Below, one piece after another: positions 7,217 through 12,841 of a DNA stretch of 14,049 bases (position 1 is the stretch's first letter; every line of letters starts with the position of its first letter). Origin of the DNA: an uncultured Paraprevotella sp. (GTDB taxonomy: Bacteria; Bacteroidota; Bacteroidia; Bacteroidales; Bacteroidaceae). The position numbers were made by a program, and so were the translations under genes. The notes beneath the pieces are model-generated. The model saw only the letters and a program-made list of their open reading frames with translations, was not told the DNA's origin and searched no databases. The stretch lies in assembly GCA_900548345.1 (NCBI GenBank), contig URKA01000043.1:1-14049 (forward strand), written 5' to 3'.

Positions 7217-8608
7217 ATGTCTTTAAAACTGAGAAGTGTGCTTGTTGCATTGGCTTGTATGATGTTTTTCCCGTCTTATGGAAACGACAGGTTGAAGGAG
7301 ATGCAACAGAAGTTTGTGAACGATAAGTTCGGTATGTTCATTCATTTCAATATGCCGACATTTGTAGATGAAGACTGGCCGGCACCGGAAACACCGGCGG
7401 AAACCTTCTATCCCAAAAAACTGAATTGCAACCAATGGGCGGATGCGGCTATCAGCGCAGGGATGCGTTTCGGATGCCTTACGACCAAACATCATAGCGG
7501 ATTCTGTATCTGGGATACCAAGACAACGGATTATAATGTGATGAACAGTCCGCTGAAACGTGATGTGGTGCGCGAGTACACCGATGCCTTCCGTAAGAAA
7601 GGATTAGGGGTGATGCTCTATTATTCCATATTGGATACCCATCACCGGCTCCGTCCGGGATTTATAACCCGCAGCCATGTGGACTTAATCAAAGGTCAGT
7701 TGAAGGAATTGCTGACCAATTATGGCGAAATATCCGCCATCATCATTGACGGATGGGATGCCCCGTGGTCACGTATTTCATACGAGGAAATACCTTTTGA
7801 CGACATCTATCATTTCATCAAGCAACTGCAACCGAATTGTCTGGTGATGGACTTGAACTCGGCGAAATATCCCCAAGACGCTTTGTTCTATACGGACATC
7901 AAGTCGTTTGAGCAGAATGCAGGTCAGCACATCTCTAAAGATACGAACCGGATGCCGGCCTTGTCGTGCCTGCCGCTCAACTCCTCCTGGTTCTGGAAGA
8001 CCGATTTCCCCGTGACGGACGTGAAATCCCCCGAATGGATTGTGAACGAGAACCTCATCCCCTTCAATAAGGCATACTGTACTTTCATCCTGAACGTGTC
8101 TCCCAATACAGACGGGCTTGTGGACGACAATGCCTGCAAGGCCTTGAAGGAAATAGGACGTCTGTGGAAAGGTAAAGAAGGAGGTGAAATGGTATTGGGA
8201 GATTATGAACGCCCCATTACAGCGGAGAACATCGCCAAGCACCGTCCCGCAAAATCCAGTTGGAGCGATGATTCCTTTATCATGGACTTTGGCAACGATG
8301 ACAATTTCTCAAGTGCATGGCATACCAACAAACGGATTGAGGAGCCTTGGTATGAGGTGGATTTGGACCGTACACGTCCGTTCAACATGATTTCTTTGGC
8401 TGACAACAACGAGAGCTTCAGCAGTTACTGCGTATATTACGAGAAAGACGGCGTGTGGCACGAGATACCTTTGCAGGTAAAGCCCGGCAAGGTGAAGGTA
8501 CACCGTTTCGGCACGGTGTGGGGTGATAAGGTGAAGGTAGTCTTTAAGAAGAACGGTGAGAAAATGTATTTGTCCGAATTGGGCGTATACAACGAGCGTA
8601 GGGATTGA
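7217..8608 (+). CDS. Secreted GH29-type alpha-L-fucosidase with C-terminal discoidin-like domain
   Basis: 463 residues. Signal peptide at about 1-22 (LVALACMMFFPSYG). The catalytic (beta/alpha)8 domain spans about 24-325: GMFIHFNM (39-46), TTKHHSGFCIWD (89-100), GVMLYYS (131-137) and IIIDGWDAPW (175-184), whose Asp178 is at the position of the GH29 nucleophile. LNVSPNTDGLVDD (292-304) is the usual strand near the domain end. Residues about 340-460 resemble a galactose-binding/F5-8C discoidin domain (SAWHTNKRIEEPWYEVDL, then YLSELGVYN at the end). It would release fucose from host or plant glycans in the periplasm or at the cell surface. The acid/base residue is variable in this family and I do not assign it. 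The gene is flanked by its own promoter and terminator, with no PUL genes beside it. Confidence 0.9.
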   Translation: MSLKLRSVLVALACMMFFPSYGNDRLKEMQQKFVNDKFGMFIHFNMPTFVDEDWPAPETPAETFYPKKLNCNQWADAAISAGMRFGCLTTKHHSGFCIWDTKTTDYNVMNSPLKRDVVREYTDAFRKKGLGVMLYYSILDTHHRLRPGFITRSHVDLIKGQLKELLTNYGEISAIIIDGWDAPWSRISYEEIPFDDIYHFIKQLQPNCLVMDLNSAKYPQDALFYTDIKSFEQNAGQHISKDTNRMPALSCLPLNSSWFWKTDFPVTDVKSPEWIVNENLIPFNKAYCTFILNVSPNTDGLVDDNACKALKEIGRLWKGKEGGEMVLGDYERPITAENIAKHRPAKSSWSDDSFIMDFGNDDNFSSAWHTNKRIEEPWYEVDLDRTRPFNMISLADNNESFSSYCVYYEKDGVWHEIPLQVKPGKVKVHRFGTVWGDKVKVVFKKNGEKMYLSELGVYNERRD

Positions 8609-8628
8609 AACATTTGAAAGGAAACTTG

Positions 8629-8672
8629 GCGGAACATATTCCATGTAAAAGAACGGAATATGTTCCGCTTTG
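8629..8672 (+). terminator. Terminator of the GH29 gene
   Basis: A perfect 14-bp stem (8629-8642 with 8655-8668) with a 12-base loop is followed by TTTGTTG, 20 bases after the fucosidase stop. It marks the left edge of the AT-rich gene-poor region. Confidence 0.85.
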
Positions 8673-8700
8673 TTGTATGTATACATGGGATTTAGTTGAA

Positions 8701-8783
8701 TTTACGACATATTTCGACCTTAAAAGAGTCGTATTGGGTCGTAAAAAGGTCGTAATTTATAAATTAGGTCATATTACGACCTT
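8701..8783. repeat. Phased array of GTCGTA boxes in both orientations
   Basis: GTCGTA occurs at 8728, 8738 and 8749, with a variant GTCATA at 8768. The reverse complement TACGAC occurs at 8703 and 8775, with a variant TTCGAC at 8713. Spacings of 10, 10 and 11 bases place most boxes on one face of the helix. The array also forms two hairpins: TTTACGAC (8701-8708) with GTCGTAAA (8738-8745), and 8746-8756 with 8773-8783 (11 bp, perfect). It could be an operator array or a structured transcript end; nothing in the window shows which. Confidence 0.6.
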
Positions 8784-9078
8784 ATTATCCACTTTCGGCC
8801 TTTGGTTGTAATTAATTTATTTTCATCCATCTCAATAAGTATACACAGAGATTAGACATAAAGTAATATTGTCACAACGATTCAATCATGAAAAAGCAGA
8901 GGTTATACTATCATGATATAGTTTATGATTCAGGTTGTCGCTACCGGAAACATTCCTAAAATTCGTATATCTATGTGCCACGTGCATTAGACATGTTGTT
9001 TGTATTATTTTGAATTCGTCGAACTTACGTTATTTTTCTTTTTCTCTTGTATATTTTAAAGAAAAATGTCATATCTTG

Positions 9079-9108
9079 TTGAATAGTAAAATAAAAACAT
9101 TATCTTTG
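9079..9108 (+). promoter_or_regulatory. Promoter leading into non-coding sequence
   Basis: TTG at 9079-9081 and TATCTTTG at 9101-9108 with a 19-base spacer match the Bacteroides promoter form very well. No convincing protein gene starts within the next 500 bases; structured sequence follows instead, which points to an RNA gene or a long leader. Confidence 0.65.
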
Positions 9109-9114
9109 CGCATA

Positions 9115-9383
9115 GTTCTTGAAGTCTCGTTTTTTGCAGGGTTGCAACCGGATGCATCCGGAGGATAGCGCCTTACAGGAAGGAGACACCACGCCGAAGC
9201 AGAAGCGACAATCCGTTGTGGAGATGGAGCCAAGCGGAATGTGGTGGGAAAAGAGAACAGCTATATATAGGAAAGCGTTTACATGCGCTTTGTTCTTGAC
9301 CGCTTGGAATTCTCGCAAAATTCTTGAAATAGTCGGAACATTGCAACGGTAGATGCTCATGGGGTGTTTTTATAAAGCATCTC
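9115..9383 (+). ncRNA. Candidate structured non-coding RNA
   Basis: Downstream of the promoter at 9079-9108 the sequence is locally richer in G+C than its surroundings and contains several good pairings. There are two overlapping palindromes (GGTTGCAACC at 9140-9149 and the 14-bp CCGGATGCATCCGG at 9148-9161). A closed branch pairs CACCAC (9187-9192) with GTGGTG (9241-9246), with CCG/CGG inside and the small hairpin ACAA-TCCG-TTGT (9208-9219). A further stem pairs AGAACA (9254-9259) with TGTTCT (9291-9296), enclosing AAGCG/CGCTT. Finally AGATGCT (9351-9357) pairs with AGCATCT (9376-9382). A 77-codon plus frame (9119-9352) runs through it, but its composition does not look like a real protein. 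It could be a free RNA, part of one longer transcript ending near 9553, or a remnant of a repeated element. No known RNA family is recognised. Confidence 0.4.
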
Positions 9384-9394
9384 TGTATCCGCAT

Positions 9395-9421
9395 TTATAC
9401 CTTATATATAATAAGGTGTAA
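9395..9421 (+). repeat. AT-rich hairpin
   Basis: TTATACCTTAT (9395-9405) pairs with ATAAGGTGTAA (9411-9421), 11 bp with one G-U pair and a 5-base loop. No T-tract follows, so it is not a clear terminator. Confidence 0.45.
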
Positions 9422-9457
9422 AAGGTGGTGTATAGGGATAATTATATAAATTCATCG

Positions 9458-9553
9458 GCGTGGGTTTCGCGTTGCTCGTTCAACTATTTCGGGCAATGCG
9501 AGAAGCCTCAAGCGGTGGGACGAGTAACAGGTACGGATCTCCACGCTTTTTTT
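9458..9553 (+). ncRNA. Candidate compact structured RNA or attenuator leader with 3' T-tract
   Basis: GCGTGG (9458-9463) pairs perfectly with CCACGC (9541-9546), which is followed at once by seven T (9547-9553). Inside this closing stem, CGCGTTGC pairs with GCAATGCG (8 bp, one G-U, 9468-9475 with 9493-9500). Alternatively GCG-G-TGG (9512-9518) can pair with the same CCACGC to give an ordinary terminator hairpin. The two mutually exclusive partners for 9541-9546 are the arrangement expected of an attenuator or riboswitch upstream of the ORF at 9624, or this may be the 3' end of a longer RNA from the promoter near 9100. No known riboswitch class is recognised. Confidence 0.4.
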
Positions 9554-9623
9554 GTATGGTTAAATCAATAAAATCATTTGTTTACGCCGAAACTGGGAGT
9601 TCGATAGGCATAAAAGAGAGCTT

Positions 9624-9971
9624 ATGGAGTATATGTTTAAGAACGGCCAACGAGAATTTGCAATCTCGGATAAAAAATTTGCTGAGCTTTTTATTGTATA
9701 TATTATCAAAAGTAAAAGTGGAAGATACATTTTAAAGCCCAATGAGCATGAAGGCTTAGTATTCTATGCAAATGATAAGACTTTAAGAAAGATACAGAGG
9801 CAAGGCTGGCCCTATTTGCTTCAATCTAAGATTCGCCATGCCATATTGTGCCCACACAATGATTTGTTTATTAAAGCGGCACCTTCTGTTGTAGCCCCCG
9901 AAATATTGGCTCTTGCTTGTTTACGTCTCTATCAAATAACAGAGGATAAAAACAGAATAATAAAGGAATAG
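9624..9971 (+). CDS. Hypothetical protein (115 aa), unrecognised
   Basis: 115 residues starting MEYMFKNGQREFAISDKKFA; a second in-frame ATG lies at 9633. Upstream AAAAGAGAG is a purine-rich but weak ribosome site. The protein is basic (many Lys/Arg/His), without signal peptide or clear membrane helix. It has an IRHAILCPHNDLFIKAAP segment followed by a helical hydrophobic stretch (PEILALACLRLYQI) near the end. No catalytic motif is apparent and I do not recognise the family. It lies between the structured RNA and the LRR gene, 64 bases upstream of the latter, with the same AT-rich composition. It could be cargo of an accessory element or a fragment of a larger gene. Confidence 0.6.
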   Translation: MEYMFKNGQREFAISDKKFAELFIVYIIKSKSGRYILKPNEHEGLVFYANDKTLRKIQRQGWPYLLQSKIRHAILCPHNDLFIKAAPSVVAPEILALACLRLYQITEDKNRIIKE

Positions 9972-10035
9972 ACTTGACTTTCTATAATATAGTTTGTACA
10001 AGCCTTTAGAAATAAATTAATTTAAAATATTACTC

Positions 10036-11640
10036 ATGAAACATTTACAATTCAGATTCGCATTGGTGACTATGTTGTTATCCTTTGCACTTTCTACTGT
10101 TTCTGCCTACGATTTTGAGGTGGATGGTTTACGGTATTCAATAACATCTCTTACAGACCTAACATGTTGTTTGGAGTCTGTTGAGAATTCTATTTCGGGA
10201 GAACTTGTCATTCCTGAGAAGGTAAAGTATCTTACGAAAGAGTTAACCGTGACTTCTTTTAATTTGAGGGGTGGAGCAAATATTACTTCTGTTGTAATAC
10301 CGGAGTCTATAACAAGTATTGGTAACTTTGCTTTTGAGAACTGTACTAACTTACAAAGTATTGTCCTTCATGATGGTATAACAAGGATTGGTGACTATGC
10401 TTTTCGGGACTGTATTAACTTACAAAGTATTGTCCTTCATGATGGTATAACAAGGATTGGTGAGTATGCATTTGAGGGCTGCAAAGAGTTGTCTGCAATT
10501 TCTATTCCTCCGTCTGTAACGTATATTGGTAAGGGGGCTTTTGACTATTGTTACGAACTAAAAAAAGTCATACTTGAAGATGGGGCAAAGGAAATACGTA
10601 TCCGAGAATCTTCTAAGGTAGAACGTGTCTATGATTTTGGGGAATATTATTATTATTATTGTGGGGCATTCGCCTATAGTACAATTGATTACTTGTATGT
10701 AGGTAGAAATTGTCTTAAGCCAGACTTTGATTATGGCTATTCCCAAACCCCAGAATCACCTTTTGGAAGTTGCACCTTTAAAAAGGTTGTCATTGGTGAT
10801 AGCTGTACCAGTATGCCTTCTTTTAAAGAAGTCCATAGCAAATGTGAAACTTATGTGGATACTCTTATTATTGTTGGTAGAGGCATAACAGCTATCCCAG
10901 CCTCTTCTTTCTATAAGTGTAAGGGCCTTTCGTTAGTGGATATGACGAATTCTTCTATTACAGAAATCAGAGATAATGCTTTCAGTGAATCTATGTTGAA
11001 GAAGATTGAATTCCCAAATACAGTTTTGGCAATAGGAACAGAAACTTTTTTTAAATGTAAGCAGTTAGAACAAATAAACTTAGGTGAATCCGTTGAACAA
11101 ATAGGAGATGGAGCTTTCAAGGATTGTGACTATTTGCAAGCAATTGAGCTGCCACAGTCATTAATATCTATTGGTGGATCTTGTTTTCAAAATTGTACAA
11201 GCCTTAAAGAAATAGAGTTACCATCAAAAATCTCAAGTCTTAATAGCTATACTTTTTCTGGTTGCTCAAATTTAACCACAATAACAATTGGAGAGTCGTT
11301 TATTTCATTTGGGCGGGATGCGTTGTCGGGATGCGGCAATATTGAGCGTATTAATTGTAAATGCATCACACCTCCCTCTTTTGTAAATCAGTCTTTTACA
11401 ATCAAGCAATATACGGAGGCCATAGTTTGTGTTCCTAAGGGTACGTTAGAATCTTATCAATCGGCTGATATTTGGATGAACTTTTGGAATCTTCAAGAAT
11501 ATGATGAGTCTACTGAAATTAACGAGGTGACCGCTAAAAAGCAAAATTGTAATCTGTTGTTTGACTTGCAGGGGCGAAAATTGAGTGCGCCACAGAAAGG
11601 GATTAATATTATCAACGGAAAGAAAATACTCGTGAAATAA
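10036..11640 (+). CDS. BspA-like leucine-rich-repeat (LRR_5) surface protein
   Basis: 534 residues. Signal peptide at about 1-24 (LVTMLLSFALSTVSA). About 83-185 and 290-445 contain 23-residue repeats of the type xxLxxIxIPxxVTxIGxxAFxxCxx, the LRR_5/BspA pattern of Bacteroidales surface adhesin-like proteins. Between them lies a longer irregular unit with five consecutive Tyr residues encoded by a TAT/TTA run near 10645-10660. The last ~40 residues (with FDLQGRKLSAPQKGINII and ending GKKILVK) match the short conserved tail common on secreted Bacteroides/Prevotella proteins, probably a sorting or anchoring tail. Two adjacent repeats are almost identical in DNA (10341-10409 and 10410-10478), showing a recent duplication. 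No clear promoter is seen immediately upstream; it may be read through from the ORF at 9624. Confidence 0.88.
   Translation: MKHLQFRFALVTMLLSFALSTVSAYDFEVDGLRYSITSLTDLTCCLESVENSISGELVIPEKVKYLTKELTVTSFNLRGGANITSVVIPESITSIGNFAFENCTNLQSIVLHDGITRIGDYAFRDCINLQSIVLHDGITRIGEYAFEGCKELSAISIPPSVTYIGKGAFDYCYELKKVILEDGAKEIRIRESSKVERVYDFGEYYYYYCGAFAYSTIDYLYVGRNCLKPDFDYGYSQTPESPFGSCTFKKVVIGDSCTSMPSFKEVHSKCETYVDTLIIVGRGITAIPASSFYKCKGLSLVDMTNSSITEIRDNAFSESMLKKIEFPNTVLAIGTETFFKCKQLEQINLGESVEQIGDGAFKDCDYLQAIELPQSLISIGGSCFQNCTSLKEIELPSKISSLNSYTFSGCSNLTTITIGESFISFGRDALSGCGNIERINCKCITPPSFVNQSFTIKQYTEAIVCVPKGTLESYQSADIWMNFWNLQEYDESTEINEVTAKKQNCNLLFDLQGRKLSAPQKGINIINGKKILVK
10341..10478 (+). repeat. Tandem duplication of a 69-bp (23-codon) LRR unit
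   Basis: The two 69-base units differ at only a few positions, mostly near their 3' ends, while all other LRR units of the gene have diverged strongly. The length equals exactly one LRR repeat, so the frame is kept. Confidence 0.9.
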
Positions 11641-11701
11641 GTAATACGTGGTTAGCTCAGGACTGCGTGCTGTAGAAATGTCTGGGCGATGTAGATAAGA
11701 T

Positions 11702-11709
11702 TAGTTTTG
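11702..11709 (+). promoter_or_regulatory. Possible -7 box upstream of the 43-aa peptide
   Basis: TAGTTTTG matches TAnnTTTG, 42 bases before the ATG at 11752. No good TTG/TTTG is present 19-21 bases upstream, so it is only a candidate start of the peptide/5S-like unit. Confidence 0.35.
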
Positions 11710-11751
11710 CAGATACGCCAATAATAAACTTCTAAAAAAGGAGGGTACGAA

Positions 11752-11883
11752 ATGAATGCAATGACCATTTTGTTATTTGCTTTCTGCCTAATCACTGTAA
11801 TCGTTGTTCTCTGTCATAAGACGGAGGTTCACAACAACTATTACTTTGGTGATGGTTGGAATGTATTCAAGAATAATGGATGA
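11752..11883 (+). CDS. Small single-pass membrane peptide (43 aa) with strong Shine-Dalgarno
   Basis: 43 residues, MNAMTILLFAFCLITVIVVL then CHKTEVHNNYYFGDGWNVFKNNG. Residues 4-21 form one hydrophobic helix; the rest is polar with an aromatic/Gly segment YYFGDGW. The start is preceded by AAAAAAGGAGGG with a 6-base gap to the ATG, a full-strength Shine-Dalgarno sequence, which is unusual in Bacteroidota and supports real translation. No family is recognised. Size and shape are compatible with a type I toxin-like peptide or a small regulatory membrane protein, but nothing here demonstrates either. It lies between the LRR gene and the 5S-like RNA, possibly on one transcript with the latter. Confidence 0.6.
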   Translation: MNAMTILLFAFCLITVIVVLCHKTEVHNNYYFGDGWNVFKNNG

Positions 11884-11929
11884 GGCTGCGTGGCACATTC
11901 GTTGAAACTTTGAAGATCAACATTGGGTT

Positions 11930-12041
11930 ATGGCGGCGATAGTTGCGAGAGGACTTTTTTCTTATTTTATTCCGGACAGAGAAATCAACCTCGCTTGTGC
12001 CGAAAGTACTGTAAAAATACGGGAGAGTAGGTGGTCGCCAT
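11930..12041 (+). rRNA. Divergent 5S rRNA-like gene (orphan; possible pseudogene or 5S-derived RNA)
   Basis: The 112-base stretch aligns along its length with bacterial 5S rRNA: GGCGGCGATAG near the 5' end, ATTCCGGACAGAGAA in the loop C/helix III region (usual ..CCGAACAGAGAA..), GTGCCGAAAGTACTG (usual GCGCCGATGGTACTG) and GGGAGAGTAGG with GTCGCCAT at the 3' end. The 5S helices can be drawn. Helix I is 11930-11937 with 12034-12041 (8 bp). Helix II is GCGA..GG (11945-11952) with CCTCGC (11989-11994). Helix III is TTTCTT with GAGAAA. Helix IV is CTGTA with TACGG across a short A-rich loop. Loop C and loop E carry changes at normally conserved bases and the left arm of the helix III region has become T-rich. 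There is no 16S, 23S or tRNA beside it, so this is an orphan copy in accessory DNA. It may be decayed, or a retained 5S-like regulatory RNA; the intact helix I argues against simple decay. Confidence 0.6.
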
Positions 12042-12069
12042 AGAAAGCCCTGCAGATTGGATGTGATTG

Positions 12070-12101
12070 CCTACTAAGCATCCTCTTAAAAGATAAGTAG
12101 G
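12070..12101 (+). other. Hairpin downstream of the 5S-like RNA
   Basis: CCTACT (12070-12075) pairs with AGTAGG (12096-12101) around a 20-base A/T-rich interior that can pair weakly. It may belong to the same transcript as the 5S-like RNA. No T-tract follows. Confidence 0.3.
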
Positions 12102-12148
12102 TGGGTGAAGCCCCATATTAAAAAATAGTCTAAGTGTTTAATGAGGAT

Positions 12149-12247
12149 ATGAAAATAGCTAAAGGCGACATGATGATTGAAATCAGTTGGGATGAAGTGT
12201 TCATGTTATTTCTTTCTCTAAAAGTTTTATTGGGCGTCTGCTTCTGA
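12149..12247 (+). CDS. Possible 32-aa hydrophobic peptide
   Basis: ATG at 12149 reads 32 residues (MKIAKGDMMIEISWDEVF, then MLFLSLKVLLGVCF) to TGA. Residues 18-32 are hydrophobic. A GAGG sequence lies only 3-4 bases before the ATG, which is too close to be ideal. It is the last open frame before the terminator at 12259-12296 and resembles the 43-aa peptide only in size and hydrophobicity. It could be chance. Confidence 0.3.
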   Translation: MKIAKGDMMIEISWDEVFMLFLSLKVLLGVCF

Positions 12248-12258
12248 TGCGATTTCAA

Positions 12259-12296
12259 GGCGTGGTACTTTTCGGAACACCACGCCTCTTTTTCTT
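12259..12296 (+). terminator. Strong rho-independent terminator closing the 5S-like unit
   Basis: GGCGTGGT (12259-12266) pairs with ACCACGCC (12279-12286), 8 GC-rich bp, followed by TCTTTTTCTTC. It lies 12 bases beyond the 32-codon frame and would end a transcript coming from about 11710. Confidence 0.8.
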
Positions 12297-12669
12297 CTTC
12301 GTCATATAAATAAAATTTTTCTGTGTTAGTTCCTTGAACTTAGAATATGACTTTTGTCCCTGTCATAACTTCCTTTAGTATATGGGTGGTGAAAAAGAGA
12401 AATATGATGGTCATAGCCCGATTCAAATCTGCGTGGTGCCATTTACAATCATTTTCCCTTACGCGCGCGTGTAATAGGGCGTTTTTTGAGAAATGCATTC
12501 AGGTGTTCAGACTTTTTGATTTACAGAGGTTTAATGTTCCTTTGCCTTTCAGCCTCCCTTTCAGGGCGTGGGGAGCAGTTCGGAGGCATGCCGGGGCAGC
12601 AGGAATGGGGGAAAAAGAAGACCTGTCCGGAATGAAGGAGCTGTGTCGTAACGTCTAAATTTTGAATTG
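12297..12669. other. Gene-free stretch with no supported gene
   Basis: The only sizeable frame (12347-12658, 103 codons, plus) has an unlikely composition and no promoter or ribosome site, so I do not call it. A hairpin CCC-TTAC (12456-12462) with GTAA-TA-GGG (12471-12479) around a GCGCGC core is followed by T6 at 12482-12487 and could be a terminator for an unidentified upstream transcript. Confidence 0.4.
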
Positions 12670-12713
12670 GCCCCCCAAAAAAGTTCTTTGTCTAACTTTT
12701 GGGGGGCAGTTCA
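12664..12713. repeat. Inverted repeat resembling two abutted insertion-sequence ends
   Basis: GCCCCCCAAAA (12670-12680) pairs perfectly with TTTTGGGGGGC (12697-12707). The match continues inward as GTT/AAC after a 2-base bulge and outward as GAATT/AGTTC with a wobble. Each arm read from outside, GAACTGCCCCCCAAAAGTT on the minus strand and GAATTGGCCCCCC.. on the plus strand, looks like the terminal repeat of an IS3-type element. With only ~8 bases between, it would be a remnant or MITE-like scar. The alternative is a terminator-type hairpin. Confidence 0.5.
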
Positions 12714-12794
12714 GTTTGACACACCTTCTTTGAGGCGTACGGCGTGGCGTACGAAACTTTCCGGGAGTAATTCTGAAAAAAACGGTGGGGGCGT

Positions 12795-12825
12795 TTTGTC
12801 TTCTGCATGAATTGTGTTATTTTTG
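12795..12825 (+). promoter_or_regulatory. Promoter of the DUF2461-bcp operon
   Basis: TTTG at 12795-12798 and TATTTTTG at 12818-12825 with a 19-base spacer give a complete Bacteroides promoter. The ATG at 12842 lies 17 bases beyond it, so the leader is very short. The in-frame ATG at 12785 lies before the promoter and is therefore rejected as the start. Confidence 0.75.
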
Positions 12826-12841
12826 GCTTGTTATAGATCAC

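Noticed and set aside
8888..8959. 23-codon frame starting MKKQRLYYHD
   Set aside because: Too short, no promoter or ribosome site, and overlaps a TATCATGATA palindrome; not distinguishable from chance.
9119..9352. 77-codon plus-strand frame (and an 86-codon minus-strand frame over the same DNA)
   Set aside because: Both strands are open by composition, neither has a convincing ribosome site, and the underlying DNA is dominated by hairpins; treated as a candidate RNA instead.
9990..9996. AGTTTG before the LRR gene as a -7 box
   Set aside because: The spacing within the box (TA-NNN-TTTG) and to the TTG at 9974-9976 does not fit the promoter form.
11650..11690. tRNA-like D-arm (GGTTAGCTCAG)
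   Set aside because: Looked like a tRNA remnant near the 5S-like RNA, but no acceptor, anticodon or T-arm can be paired with it.
12347..12658. 103-codon plus-strand frame
   Set aside because: No promoter or ribosome site, low-complexity mixed composition, and a terminator-like hairpin lies inside it.
12735..12753. Two GCGTACG copies 12 bases apart
   Set aside because: Short and isolated; no further structure or nearby gene signal explains it.
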